Shown here one piece after another: positions 10,933 through 22,400 of a stretch of 64,000 bases of DNA. The stretch is from Cercospora beticola. Taxonomy: Eukaryota > Ascomycota > Dothideomycetes > Mycosphaerellales > Mycosphaerellaceae. Made by a program: the position numbers and the translations under genes. How positions within the stretch are numbered: position 1 is the stretch's first letter; each line of letters begins with the position of its first letter. The stretch lies in the NCBI RefSeq assembly GCF_033473495.1, contig NC_088941.1:248001-312000 (forward strand), read 5' to 3'. The notes beneath the pieces were generated by a model, which was not told the DNA's origin, ran no database searches, and was given only the letters and a program-made list of their open reading frames with translations.

Positions 10933-12123
10933 ATGGCCTCGAGCTCACCTCACAACGTGCGATCATCAGTGCTCGCCAACAATGCCAAACTACGATTGCC
11001 CGCCACCACCGACCCGCCCAGCGACACGAACCCAGCAGTGCAGAAAACATGGCTGATCTTTGGTGCGACGGGGCATATTGGACGGAGTTTGGTCAAGAGC
11101 GCGTTGAGCCATGGAGACAAGGTAACGGCTGTGGGGAGGACGGGTGAGAATAGCATGCAGCAGATGCAAGGCTGGCATGAGCAATGCTTGGGCCTGCTAT
11201 GCGATGTGCGTGTGAGATCAACAGTGGACGAAGTCATCCGAAAGAGCATCGAGCACTGGGGCGTCATCGACATCATTGTGAAGTATGCTTCTCACGATGA
11301 AGGCATGTCTCTTCTGCATGCTGACGAGTGACAAAGCTGCACAGGATACGGAGTAATCGGCGCCTGCGAAGACCAAGACGACTTCGATCTGCGATCCCAA
11401 TTTGAAACGAACTTTCTGGGCACATTAAACATCATACAGCTCTCTTTGCCGCATCTACGAGAGCAGGCTGCGAAACGACAAGACGAGGAGAATGCCGGTC
11501 GATACATTATCTTCTCCTCAACCTCCGGAGCTCTCGGAGTGCCGGGTCTTGGACCGTATTGCGCGACCAAGTATGCCACGGAAGGTTTGATTGAGAGCAT
11601 GCTGTATGAGATTGATGCGTTTGGCATCAAAGCTAGTCTGGTAGAACCGGGACACATGCGCATCGATGAGCCCACCGGCCTGGATGACAAAGCTGCAGAT
11701 GAAGGATTGACGATCAAGAAGTACGGCCACTTCTTGGTGAAAACGCCATCAGCCCCATACAACACGCCTACTGCACCTGCCGGACATGCGCGACGCATTG
11801 TGCAGTGGCTCTCTGACCGGCAACCGACGAGCGCTGTGAAGTCATCTGAGCTAGTGTGGCAGCTGGGTCATTGCAAGTATCCTCCGTTACGCTTACTGCT
11901 CGGCACCTATGCCGTCGAGAGTGTACGGGATCGACTGAGAAGTGTCATTGAGGAAATTGAAGATTGGAAGCATCTACACTTCCCAAGCGCTGAGGAAGAG
12001 GCGAAAGGCAAGAATGGGAAGGAGGACGACAAGACGGAGGAGAAGGATGAGCAGGCCAAGGATGACGATGCGATGGACATTGCTGAAGACGGAGCCGAGA
12101 AGGACGAGGAGGATGAATCGTGA
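10933..12123 (+). CDS. Short-chain dehydrogenase/reductase
   Basis: A classical-type SDR oxidoreductase of 378 residues. Exons are 10933-11282 and 11337-12123. Residues about 41-52 (WLIFGATGHIGRSL) form the NAD(P) glycine motif. The catalytic Ser lies in IIFSSTSGALG and the YxxxK pair in GPYCATKYATEGL. The acceptor at 11336 is the one that keeps the frame, and it makes the usual NNAG structural motif read NCTG. The last 60 residues are a Lys/Glu/Asp-rich tail that is unusual for the family and probably disordered. The substrate is unknown; fungal relatives act on small ketones or polyketides. Confidence 0.85.
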
Positions 12124-12643
12124 TACTGAGGTTGCGATATCTACTTGATGCACAGTGGTGCCTGAGGCAGTCGTCCGTTCTTGGCATTCACTCGCGTGCC
12201 TTACACGTAGATTCTCGTACCTCCGTAGTTCGTTCCTTAATCAACATTGCAGTCACTATATCTCGTGTTATCTACGACTCCAAGAAATATTCAAGGCATT
12301 CCATGTCCAAGCAAGACTCATCACTGTCAGCTCTCCTTGCATGGTCTTCTCAACGAGCTGTTTCTTCTTCTCAAGCTTTCGTCTGCGACAATGCACATGT
12401 AGTGGCTATGGAATCAGCATACGCCAGCAGTCTTAACACAAGCAACAAGTCGTTTTGCTATGCTGTGCTGCGCTATGCTATCTTGTTATCGACGCACAGA
12501 CCATGCACTAGCGCACACGCTATCAGTGAGTGGGGAGCTCAGCTCCAACGCAAGGGCTCAAGGCGTCAGCGCGTGAAACACAACACCGCCGCGACTGTCT
12601 CTCTGTCAACCAGCACCAGTCTTCAATTCTCTCTTCATCAAAC
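12124..12643. other. Intergenic region
   Basis: Downstream region of the SDR gene and upstream leader of the next gene. The last 60 bases are CT/CA-rich, ending in caaac before the ATG. An overlapping frame open from 12120 has no protein-like features. Confidence 0.45.
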
Positions 12644-14278
12644 ATGGGCGGGAAAGATGATGATAGAAAAGACGCGGATGCGTGGAGCGATAAAGAATGG
12701 TTCAATAGCTGGAAAGCACAGCACGACCAACTGCTCAGCGAACTCGAAACCGAGAGCAAGCGCTTACAGCAAGACGTTTCGCGCGAAAGCAGCAGCGGTG
12801 CTGCTGGACCATTTTCTGCTTTCAAAAGATTCATTGACGACGGTTTCAGTTCCCTTTCGAGTGCTTTACAGGACTTACCTTCTACGACTGCCGAACTGAA
12901 GTCGAGGATGCAGCGAGAACAGGAACGGTGGCGAGCTGAAGAGCAGGATATCTCGGAGAGATGGACAGGGAGCACGGATTCGCCGGATCATATACAGATG
13001 GTGGCGTCTAGGAGTTCGGATCGTGAAAAGGAGGAGGTACGAGAATCGATGTTGGAATTGCTGGATACTGCGAATGAGCGGAATGCGCATATTCCACCCG
13101 CGAAGCTTGAAGCGCTATACCGTGACCAAGGTCTCGATATGGGCATTCTTGATCTTCTAGGCGACTTGTCGAATGTGTCGCTGGGCTCTTATCGCTGGTT
13201 GTCGGTGGACTGGTTCAAGCGCGATCCATATTCACCAATGAGGCTCGAAAGCCATCATGCGCTCGGAGAATATGGTGCAAAGTGGCGAGCTGCGTTTGAG
13301 GATCTCCTCGATGCTTCTTTGGACAAACCCATGGGGTCGATCGAAAGAGTAGGCATGCGTGAGCCCTTTGGGAGACATCCGCAGTCCACATACTACGGGC
13401 CTGGCTTAGACTGGATGCTCAGCTTACAGTGTCGCGGAATTTTGCCTATGCAACTCCCTCGGACATACTCAATACCTGGAATGGCTCCCGAGCTGAAAGG
13501 GTCGCGATGGACTGGAATCCTTCGCCATGAAGCTGCGTCGACAGAGAATGGGAGAACTGCAAATCCGACCATCTCAGCTGATCTTAGAGACTTGCTATCC
13601 GCTGTCGGCACAAAGGCGGCGCCAGATACTGGAGCTGACCCTTTGCCTGTGCGCATTCCTCCTGAAACAGAGCAGGACCTCTACGACTCAGAATATTTGT
13701 TCCCTGGTGTCAGTTCGAGCAGTGAAGACCACGCGATGGACGTTGCAAAACAATCCTCAGTCGAGGCCGATGGTACAGCACGAGGTCAAGACAAATCCTT
13801 CCGAGAGGCATTGATACGGCGTGGCTACGAGCTTGCGGGAGATGAATTCGAAGACTTCGCTTCAAGCTTGCCAGGAATGGATCAGCTACTCGAGAGGGTG
13901 CTCCGCCTACAACAGGAATGGGACAGCATAGAGGAGTCCACTGGTTCCGGCAAAGCCTCGCTCAAAGACCATCTCGAAGGAACAAGATCTGCAGTAGTGG
14001 AACGAGAACAACAGGGAGTTTCCCTACCCAGTCACGAGCAGCAACACACTGAACCTCAAGCAAGACGACCGGATGTTTTGTCAGCCTTGACAACGACTCA
14101 TACAACTCGACTTCCGGATGGAACAGTCACGATCAAAGTTGTGCTCAAGCAGCGATTCGCTGATGGCAGAGAGGAGACAACGGAAAGTATGCACACACGA
14201 AATGAGGGCACGAACAAGTCGCAGGACGAGACGTCATCCCAGGAGAAGCCCGAGAAGAAAGGCTGGTTCTGGACATGA
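12644..14278 (+). CDS. Conserved-looking protein of unknown function
   Basis: A single-exon gene for a 544-residue protein that I do not recognise. The N-terminal 110 residues are charged and helical (KEWFNSWKAQHDQLLSELET), suggesting a coiled coil. The middle has a Trp/Tyr/Pro-containing region (SYRWLSVDWFKRDPYSPMRL) that is probably folded. The C-terminus carries TTHTTRLPDGTVTIKVVLKQ followed by RFADGREE, a beta-hairpin-like pattern that I associate with fungal mitochondrial or scaffold-type proteins, without firm basis. The frame opens further upstream at 12530, but the ATG at 12644 has a good context and a pyrimidine-rich leader before it, so I prefer it. No TM segment or signal peptide is seen. 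Confidence 0.65.
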   Translation: MGGKDDDRKDADAWSDKEWFNSWKAQHDQLLSELETESKRLQQDVSRESSSGAAGPFSAFKRFIDDGFSSLSSALQDLPSTTAELKSRMQREQERWRAEEQDISERWTGSTDSPDHIQMVASRSSDREKEEVRESMLELLDTANERNAHIPPAKLEALYRDQGLDMGILDLLGDLSNVSLGSYRWLSVDWFKRDPYSPMRLESHHALGEYGAKWRAAFEDLLDASLDKPMGSIERVGMREPFGRHPQSTYYGPGLDWMLSLQCRGILPMQLPRTYSIPGMAPELKGSRWTGILRHEAASTENGRTANPTISADLRDLLSAVGTKAAPDTGADPLPVRIPPETEQDLYDSEYLFPGVSSSSEDHAMDVAKQSSVEADGTARGQDKSFREALIRRGYELAGDEFEDFASSLPGMDQLLERVLRLQQEWDSIEESTGSGKASLKDHLEGTRSAVVEREQQGVSLPSHEQQHTEPQARRPDVLSALTTTHTTRLPDGTVTIKVVLKQRFADGREETTESMHTRNEGTNKSQDETSSQEKPEKKGWFWT

Positions 14279-14509
14279 GCCATGATTAATTGTTCACGGA
14301 TCTGTACAGTCATATACACTATATACCCACTCTCATGCGTAACTCAGCTCAGTTCAATCTAGATATGCTCTCCCGGCCTAGCCGACTCACAACATCAGCA
14401 CATGCTTCTCGGATGGGAATTACAAGTCCAATACATACATACATACATCCTCTATCAATTAATCGCCTCCATCCCAAACAAATCCTTCAACCCATATCCC
14501 TTCCACACT

Positions 14510-15588
14510 CTACTGCCCCGGGCACTTCAAATCCCAAATCGGATCCCCCAAACCCGGCTTCACAACACTAAACGAAATCTCCTCGGGATTCTGCTTCGAA
14601 TCATCCAACGTGAACCACCACGTATCGACCGGCTCCGCAAATAACGCACAACCAACTTCATCCCAGAAACGCTTCGCATTATCAACATTCGCCTTCGCGA
14701 GACCGAAATCCGGTCCTGCAACTGGCCACCCTGTCTCCGTGACTAAAACTTTCTTCCCTTGCGAGACATTCTTGGTCGTATTATAAGATTGGAAAAAGAG
14801 CTCTTTAGCTTGATCAATAGAATTGGGGACTTCTTTCTGGTAGTAAGGATAGCTGTCCATTCCGATCCAGTCACATGCTGTTGTGACGGGGTAATTTGTC
14901 TCATTGACCCAGGCAGTCCAGGTATCCACGTGGCCGATCTTGGATTTCAGATTATCGTGGCCGTTGAGTTTGTCGCGGGTTTGTTGGATGTATTTGACCA
15001 GGTCGTCGGGAGAGGCGCCGATGCCGGCTTTGTTGGCTATGCCGGTGGGGGTTATGCGGTAGAGGTCTTCGGAGCCGACGGAGATGCCGTCGATGAGGTC
15101 GATGAAGGGTTGGCCTGGAGGAGGGATGAAGTAAGCAGGAATTCATGGAAGAGCAGGTTTAGTAATCAAGGATGGGTGTCATCTTGGATACACCGCCCTT
15201 GAATACACAAGAAAGACAAGACAAGAAGTCATGAGCTGGGGAGCATCTCACCAAACTGTTCCAAAGCCCTCCTCAGCGCCTCCAATTCCTGGTTGAAAGC
15301 GTCCTGGCCCGCACTCGCCCACAGTCCCAATAGAAGACTCGTGTTTGTGGCAATTGCTGCGGGAATAGCACTGCTGGGGTCATTGGCCGTGTTCGCTTGA
15401 ATCATGGTAAAGAGACGAGCAGAAGTGAAAGGTGCTGTTCCTGGCAAAGTCTTCGCTCTGTTGAACTCGGCCTCAAAGTCTTGCTGTGCTCTGGGGCCAC
15501 TGGGTCCGTTTGCGCCATAGTTGAAGCCGCGTTTGCCTTGGGCGAGGACTTGCGCCGCGAGGGCGGCGGAGAGAAGGAGGAAGCGCAT
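14510..15588 (-). CDS. Secreted GH17 endo-1,3-beta-glucanase
   Basis: Glycoside hydrolase family 17 enzyme acting on beta-1,3-glucan at the cell wall. Exons are 15588-15252 and 15114-14510, giving 313 residues. The 137-base intron is long for this window. The signal peptide is at residues 1-16 (MRFLLLSAALAAQVLA). The proton-donor Glu lies in DGISVGSEDLYR just after the splice joint, and the nucleophile Glu in VLVTETGWPVAGP. ACDWIGMDSYPYYQ and DTWWFTLDD are further family strands. There is no Ser/Thr-rich tail or GPI-type C-terminus; the protein stops at the barrel end (WDLKCPGQ). It is distinct from the proline-rich GH17 protein at 31.7 kb. Confidence 0.88.
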
Positions 15589-16278
15589 TGTGATGAAGGT
15601 GCTTAGCGAATGGATGGGTTAGTGAGCCCAATGAGATTCAACGAGAGTGCAAATTGTCCCGCTCCTTCCTTCCTCGCTGAAGTGAACACTTTCTGTCGTC
15701 GGAATGAACGAAGTGAGTCGGTGTCCAGAACGTGAAATTGTGAGCCCCCGGCTCGGTGGCCGGATGATGACGGGCAAGGGTGTTGGTGTCAGGCATGCCT
15801 GTCTGGTCAAAGTATAAAGGGTAAGCATGAGCCGCTCCGAAAAAGTCGTGCCACGCGTCGAGAGTTGCGTGTTGACTGACTACTTTTAGATTCGCCGCCT
15901 TGAATACTTGATCGTTCGACGTGGCAATGCCATGGTGGAGCTGCGAGCATCGATTGTCAAACATGCCTGAACGTGCTCTTCATCCGCGGACTTGACGCCG
16001 TCAAGACATGCCGTTGCTACAAATCATGGCCAGTGGCAGAAGTGTCTCGTTCGTGGAAGTCGCTGTGGGTAGGCAGGTATCGTAAGCCTTTGTTAATGCA
16101 AAGCACCTTCTTTGAGCAGTTTGTTTCACTGCAGTCGATTGTCAGAGACAGTTTTACCAGCTCGTCATGGCAAACAGGAATAAGACCAAACAGCCGAAAT
16201 GGCATTGCACAATTCTTGACCTTCCAGATAGATCTCGGTCCACTCACCACCAGAACATCTCTTCTCCTCGGATCAAGC
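15589..16278. other. Intergenic region
   Basis: Upstream region of the GH17 gene and the area before a doubtful small ORF. A 108-codon minus ORF at 15638-15964 has no supporting feature. Confidence 0.4.
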
Positions 16279-16740
16279 ATGACCATACCGAAGAACACGA
16301 ACGAGCAGGCGCTAACCTTCGCCAAGACCGTAGCTCACCTTGCGCGAGTGAACAGCGCAATCCACAGACATACGCAGAATGGTCCAGCAGATGAAGCGAT
16401 CTCCACACTTGAAGCTGAGATGTACGACACGGACTCGATGCTCGCCACCGCAGAAGACGACCTGCGACTTGGTAGCCTACTTTTTACAGCGATTGACAGT
16501 GTCAGCTTGGAAGACGAGCAGATCCAACAAACCAGCAAATGTCCAACAGCATCAAGAGTTGCTGGACAAGCAACTCGAGGCATAGCTAAGAAGCCTCGTC
16601 ATATCAGAGGACAAGTAGATGGTGGCAATGAGCTTGCAATATCGATCGACCCGGGACTGATGAAGGCCGCTCACGCGCTGAGTTGCTCGTTACAAAAGAA
16701 GTTTCCGCTAACGTGGCAAAAGCTGTTGGAGGATTGTTGA
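16279..16740 (+). CDS. Hypothetical small protein (doubtful)
   Basis: A 153-residue frame starting at an internal ATG of a longer open frame that begins at 15973. The composition is protein-like, with helical stretches such as QALTFAKTVAHLARVNSAIH and ADEAISTLEAEMYDTDSMLA, but no family is recognised. Its 3' end overlaps an ORF on the opposite strand (16604-17263), and at most one of the two may be real. Start and strand are uncertain. Confidence 0.3.
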   Translation: MTIPKNTNEQALTFAKTVAHLARVNSAIHRHTQNGPADEAISTLEAEMYDTDSMLATAEDDLRLGSLLFTAIDSVSLEDEQIQQTSKCPTASRVAGQATRGIAKKPRHIRGQVDGGNELAISIDPGLMKAAHALSCSLQKKFPLTWQKLLEDC

Positions 16741-17263
16741 GGCGGCATTTTCCTGTATTAAGGTGGTTAGGTGGATGGCGCGTCCGATTTCCTGTTTGTT
16801 TGAAGAAGTGCAAGAAATGAATCGCCATGGTTTTGCCCGAAGCAACTGTATGACGAAGCAACTCCGCAGCTCGAAATCGGGTGATGCTCAGAGTGCAGAC
16901 GTCGTCAGATCTTGGCAGCGCAATAATAATGTAGGAACCCAAAATGTCTGCTTTTGCTGAAGTAGGAAGTTCTTGTCTTGACAATGATTGTAGGCGGGAT
17001 GTCTCGACTTTTGACTGCAAGGCGGGAAGAGCATGCTCCATTCCTTTCACAACCATTCTCTCCGTCCGAATATCCGCCCATTGGGACGCAGCGACACCGC
17101 ACTCCTCATCATCCAGACTGTCTGCTCTTGGCGCAGCAAGAAGTTTGTTGAGCGCATCCAGATGTCCAACACGGATGAGATGCTCCGAACAGGCTCGGAC
17201 CGCAGCGCTTGAAGACGCCGAATGACAGGCCCAAATGAGGGCTTCGCACGACCGAACACTCAT
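16604..17263 (-). CDS. Hypothetical protein (doubtful)
   Basis: A 219-residue minus frame. The first 120 residues look like a helical protein (SCEALIWACHSASSSAAVRA, then HLIRVGHLDALNKLLAAPRA), while the C-terminal part is poorer. A possible short upstream exon (ATG near 17352, intron ending before 17267) would join in frame, but its donor is weak. The frame overlaps the plus ORF ending at 16740. No domain is recognised. It could be a degraded gene. Confidence 0.25.
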   Translation of the reverse strand: MSVRSCEALIWACHSASSSAAVRACSEHLIRVGHLDALNKLLAAPRADSLDDEECGVAASQWADIRTERMVVKGMEHALPALQSKVETSRLQSLSRQELPTSAKADILGSYIIIALPRSDDVCTLSITRFRAAELLRHTVASGKTMAIHFLHFFKQTGNRTRHPPNHLNTGKCRLNNPPTAFATLAETSFVTSNSARERPSSVPGRSILQAHCHHLLVL

Positions 17264-17401
17264 CAGCTACGCAATGCGGTAGTGGTGATCAGCTTGGCTA
17301 CCGGAGAGACCTCTATCCGCAGAAGGAGCAGCTCGGAAAGACGAAATACCATGGCAATTCGCCCAGACGACAAGTCTTCCTCGATGTACGGCAAACCCTG
17401 A

Positions 17402-19014
17402 TCATTCTCCGGAGGGATAGGCTGTATTTCGCCTCAACCTTGCGCCATACCGGTCAAAGGCGAAGGGGATCGGAACAAGAGCGAGTGAGCAGAACCCAAG
17501 CAGGGAGGTTGCCCAACCCGTGCCCAAGCCTTCGTACATCTGGAGACCCTTCGTCAGTGTTGCAAGAGACATTGCAGGAGAAGCTGTCTTACCTGAACTG
17601 CAAACAGTGGAAAGATGAACGCAAACAGGTACCTCAGAAAGGTGTTCGACGACCATGCTGAGGCGCCGTATCTTGCACCATAGCAGTCTGTCAAGTACAG
17701 GCTGGCTGTTGTGAAGATCAACAGATTGCCACAGCCAAACAGCCCTTCTGCTATGACTGGTGCTATCCAGTGCACTGAGGGGCGGGCTGTCCAGCCAAAG
17801 AGAAATAGTGACGCTGGCAGCAAAGGTGCACCAATCTTTGCAATCAGCAGTCGATGCTCGGGCGGCAATTTGGAACCTCCTTCTTGTTTCAAGGCCTCCA
17901 GATCGCGTGGCCACTTGACGACTGAGATGTACAGCATGATGCAAAGCCCTACGATTGTCCCCACAAGCTGGCCAAGGTACGTCAGACCGGTGCTGCCCAG
18001 ACCGAACCCATAGACATTCTGGAAGACCCAGCTGAAGGCTGCAAAGAAGGCATTGAGGAGCCCGAAGTTGAAGGCAACGTAAAGATCGAACAGAGTCACG
18101 ATCACCTCTGTGCAGAGCATGTGCAGGGGTCTGACAATTGTCTTCGTTGCAAAGAACTTGATCGTTTCTATCCTCGTCTTGTTGGCATGAGGCAAGTCCG
18201 GCCCTTCGATCCCCAATGCCTTGGCTCGACGGCTCAGGATGACTGCTTTGTACGTTTCCTTCATTCCCAGTGTGAGACCCAGAACGAAAGCCATGCCGAA
18301 GAGTATGACCCATTGCGTCCAGCGCCAGGACATCTCAATGGTAACATATCCACCGATCAATGGTCCCAAAGCTGGACCGACTTGGACCATGCTGATGAAC
18401 ATGGCCATCGGAACAGCGCGTTTTTCCGGAGGCCAAATGTCGGAGAGTGTGCCAGTTCCAATGCTGAGGCCCGGACTCGAGAATAGCCCTGCGAAGAAGC
18501 GACATACGATCAACGAAGCGATGCCCTCGGAGAATCCGGCACCTAACGTGAAAGCTGCCGACTGAGAGAACAGGACGTTAGGTTTTTCCACGGTCACCAA
18601 TGGCAGTCTCAACTTACAATGGGCAATGCCGAGAGGTACACTACTTCCCGGCCATAGGTCTCACTCAGGGGAGCTGCCAGTACGGGACCGAAACTCAAGC
18701 CCAACAAGTAAAATACGAATGGCAGCAGAGCGACTTCTCGGTTCACGCCAAAGTCTGACATGACCTCCATGTGGCCAGGAGTGTACACCGATGATCCAAA
18801 AGGGCTATCGGTCCAATTAGTTCCGCAGATGGAGACAGAACCATTGGCATGAAGGGAACACTGACCAGAGGAATGCTATGCTTGTTGGTATCAGACTGTG
18901 ATACAGACGTTTCGCCAGTGACCAGTTCTGCGGATTTGCTTCATCCTGCGGGCCATCCCACTCTTTCGCACTCTTGGGAGGCGTAACTTTTTCCGAATCC
19001 CAGTCAGATCCCAT
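17402..19014 (-). CDS. MFS transporter, DHA1 drug:H+ antiporter type
   Basis: A plasma-membrane efflux carrier of the fungal polyamine/fluconazole-type DHA1 group. Exons are 19014-18866, 18804-18618, 18561-17593 and 17539-17402, giving 480 residues with twelve predicted TM segments. The N-terminal DEANPQNWS motif is typical of the group. TM2 begins GSSVYTPGHMEVMSDFGV, the loop 2-3 motif is APLSETYGREVVY, and FFAGLFSSPGLSIGTGTLSDIW is motif C-like. The C-terminal exon ends in PIPFAFDRYGARLR. It is divergently transcribed from the T-C-A enzyme across 403 bases, so it may export that enzyme's product. A GTG at 19026 is in frame, but the ATG at 19014 is used. Confidence 0.9.
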
Positions 19015-19417
19015 TGCTATCGGCACAGCATGTATCGTTGAGTGTCCAGCTCATAAGATGGGCCACGCATAACTCAGAGTTGTTCGGGATCGTGAAAGGG
19101 ATCGTCAATGTCGTCACTCAAGCAACACACGTCGACAAGATAAGATTCTGTAGCGCGTGCTTCGCGTGCAGAATGCCGTACCTTAATAATTCGCGTCCAG
19201 CGCATCTAGCGCGCATAGCACAGGCATATAGCCGTGTAATGCTATCGTATATTTCGACACATCGAGCAGCCATACACGTCATTAGATCTCACCGACCCAT
19301 TGGAATTTCTGAGTGCATTGTCCAAATGCAGTGCATGTCGTTGGGATGCGTCGATTGCAGTGCGCATATCTCTTACTGTCTTTCGCAAAATTGCAAACCA
19401 TTCCTTGATCGTTAGAC
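19015..19417. promoter_or_regulatory. Bidirectional promoter region, MFS / T-C-A enzyme
   Basis: A 403-base region between the start codons of two divergent genes. It must hold both core promoters and may co-regulate the pair. No specific operator could be assigned by eye. Confidence 0.5.
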
Positions 19418-22400
19418 ATGTCGGACACAGAAGAACGTCTGAAAAGCCTATGGGCAGAAGTCCTTGGTCGGGGGACTACAGATCTGAACAGCGAGAGCAA
19501 TTGGTTCGAAGTTGGAGGCGACAGCGTGCTCGCCATCAGGCTAGTGAATTCGGCGGGCCAAAATGGCATACATCTGTCCAACCAGGCTGTCTTCGACGCT
19601 CCCACGCTATCGGGAATGGCCAAGGCCGCAACGCAGAAAAGCGTTGGTTCGGACGGAGGAGAGCCCGACAAATCGCAAGCACTGGGAGCAGCTGGACTCA
19701 TGCAGCAGTGGGACATTATCAAAACTTGCCTGGAGCAGACTGGGATCGAGAACCATGAATTGGAAGACATTGCTCCTTGTGCAGGATTTCAGGAAGAACT
19801 GATGCGTGCAACGAACGACACTGGCATCTTCATGATACAAGTGATCTTTAATGCTGGGAACGAGAAGAGCATCTCGAGAGCCAAGACGGTCATCGATCGT
19901 ATTGTCCAGAGCAATAGTATCTTCCGCACAAGGGTTGTACAGCACGAACAAGACTTCTATCAGGTTGTGGTGAAGAAACCAATCGAATGGACTGAGTTCG
20001 ATGGCACACTAGAAGCCTATAAAGTCCAGGATGAGGCACGCAGGATTCATTACGGTGATCCTTTGATCAGACTAGCCGTGGTACGGGATCCTCACGGTCT
20101 TTACATAGTCTGGACGAAAAGCCACGCTGCGTACGATCGCTGGAGTCGATACGAACTCATGAATGACCTCGAAGCTGGATTTCTAAACCCTGCAGCATTT
20201 CTTGAAAACTCAAAACGCCCGGACTTTCGAAGTTTTGTCGATGGTACATTGGCAGGGAATGCAGAAGAAAGCATGCAGTTCTGGCAGAATCGATTGAAAG
20301 GTGTGGAGAAGTTCGATTTATTGTTCCCGGAGAGCAAGCAACGCGACTACATGTCGTCAAAGACGGATCGATTGCGCACGCGAATCGTGGCATGTCCGAA
20401 ACCCAAAGGACGAGTGGGTCTCGATGCAATCAACACGGTAGGATCTGCTCTGTTGCTTGCCAACGAGTCAGGTCTTGACGATGTTTTCTTTATGCAAGTC
20501 CGAAGCTGTCGACAACTGCCCATCGACGGCATTGACAGTATCATCGGACCTCTGTGGACGCCTTGTCCAATCAGACGGAAATTGAAAGCCGATACCACCT
20601 TGCAAAGTCTCCTTGAAGAAGTGTCGGAAGAGGCCAACCAGGCGATCCCCCATGAAGCCTTTGGCTCAATAGCAACGCTTCAACATTTTGGTCATCGACG
20701 GTTTTATCAATTCGTGACGATGATGCAGCCACCGAAGACCGCAAACTTCGATGCAGATTTGAAGACGAGAGACGAAGACGGAGAGAACTTGTCACTGAAG
20801 GTGTGCGAAACAACCCAGACTCGCAATTTCTTTGGCTTCTACCTTATGCAGAATCCCATCAAGGACGACAAACTGGAGATGTGGGTGCGATATGACGATA
20901 CGTTTCTCAGCCCAGAGCGTGTAGAAGAATTGATGGACAAGTATTGCAAGGTTTTGGAGACCTTTAACAACAATGACTGGAACGAGATCACAGTTGCAGA
21001 TATCTGCCCCCATATTCGCACGTCAAGCAGCCGTCAAGCACCAGAACTCGACTCAACAGATGCTCCTTCAACGCTCGCAGGAATCTTTCACCAACCTTCG
21101 AAGTCGCCAGCGCTTATCATACCGGGTGAGGAGTCTTTGACTTCCTCGCACGAAGATCTCCAGCGGGTCGTGGAAGATATGCAGAAGGAGCTTGCGAATT
21201 TTGGTGTGGCCCGTGGGTCAGCAGTTTCAATCGCTCTGCCGAACTCAATGGAGTTGATCGTTGCGTTTTGGCTGCCTCGTGGCAAGGTGCTATAGCAGCG
21301 CCTCTCAATCCAGCCTACAAGCAAGACGAGTTCGAATTTTACATTGATGATCTTGGCTCTGCGGTTGCGGTCATTCCTCGGGGCTCTTACGAAGAAGACG
21401 GCCCTGCTGTACATGCAGCGAGAAAGTACAAAGCCGCGATTGCGGAAGTATATTGGGATGCAGCTTCCAACAAAATCGTGTTCGACGTTAAAGAAAAGGG
21501 CAAACTGGAGTCCGACGATAGTGAAGAGAGAGAAGTCCTGACAGCTCAGGAAGATGATGTTGCTCTGGTATTGCACACATCTGGCACCACTGACAGGCCC
21601 AAAGCTGTGCCTCTGACGCATTCCAATCTGCTGGCCTCAATTCGCAACATCTGTCGTACCTACGCCTTGAGGCCTGACGACCGCACGATGCTCATCATGC
21701 CACTATTCCATGTACACGGTTTGCTCGCATCGTTTCTCTCTCCGCTCTATTCGGGAGGCTCAGCCGTGGTGCCTCAGCGACTGACTCCAGAATTCTGGAA
21801 ATACTTTGAGGAGCATGGTGCAACATGGTACACCGCTACACCTTCCATGCATCGGGTGATCTTGTCTTTTCCCAAGCCTGTAAAGAGCGTCGTGCAGAAG
21901 ATTCGTTTCATACGATCATGCAGCTCCCAATTGTCCGAGAGTTGGTTCAAATCAATGAGTGAGAGATTCGAAGGAGTTCCCATAGTGGAATCATATGCAA
22001 TGACGGAAGCTAGCCATCTCATGACCTCAAACCCGTTGACCCTCGGAGAGCAGATGCCAGGCAGCGTGGGGCAAGCAGCCGAAGGCGTCGAGGTAAAGAT
22101 CTTGGGCCAGGACGATGATAATGAGGTCAAGCAAGGAGAAGTCGGCGAAGTCTGCATCCAAGGCGAAAATGTGACAAAAGGATACCTTAACAACCCTGAC
22201 GCGAACAAGTCCTCATTCACAGAAAGCGGCTTTTTCCGAACAGGAGATCAAGGAAAACTGGACGAGAACGGCTTCCTCTTTCTCACAGGGCGCCTGAAAG
22301 AGCTGATCAATAAAGGTGGAGAGAACATTTCCCCTGTCGAGCTCGACAACGTAATCAATAAGCACGAAGATATCGTAGAAGCTGTCAGCTTCGCTATCGA

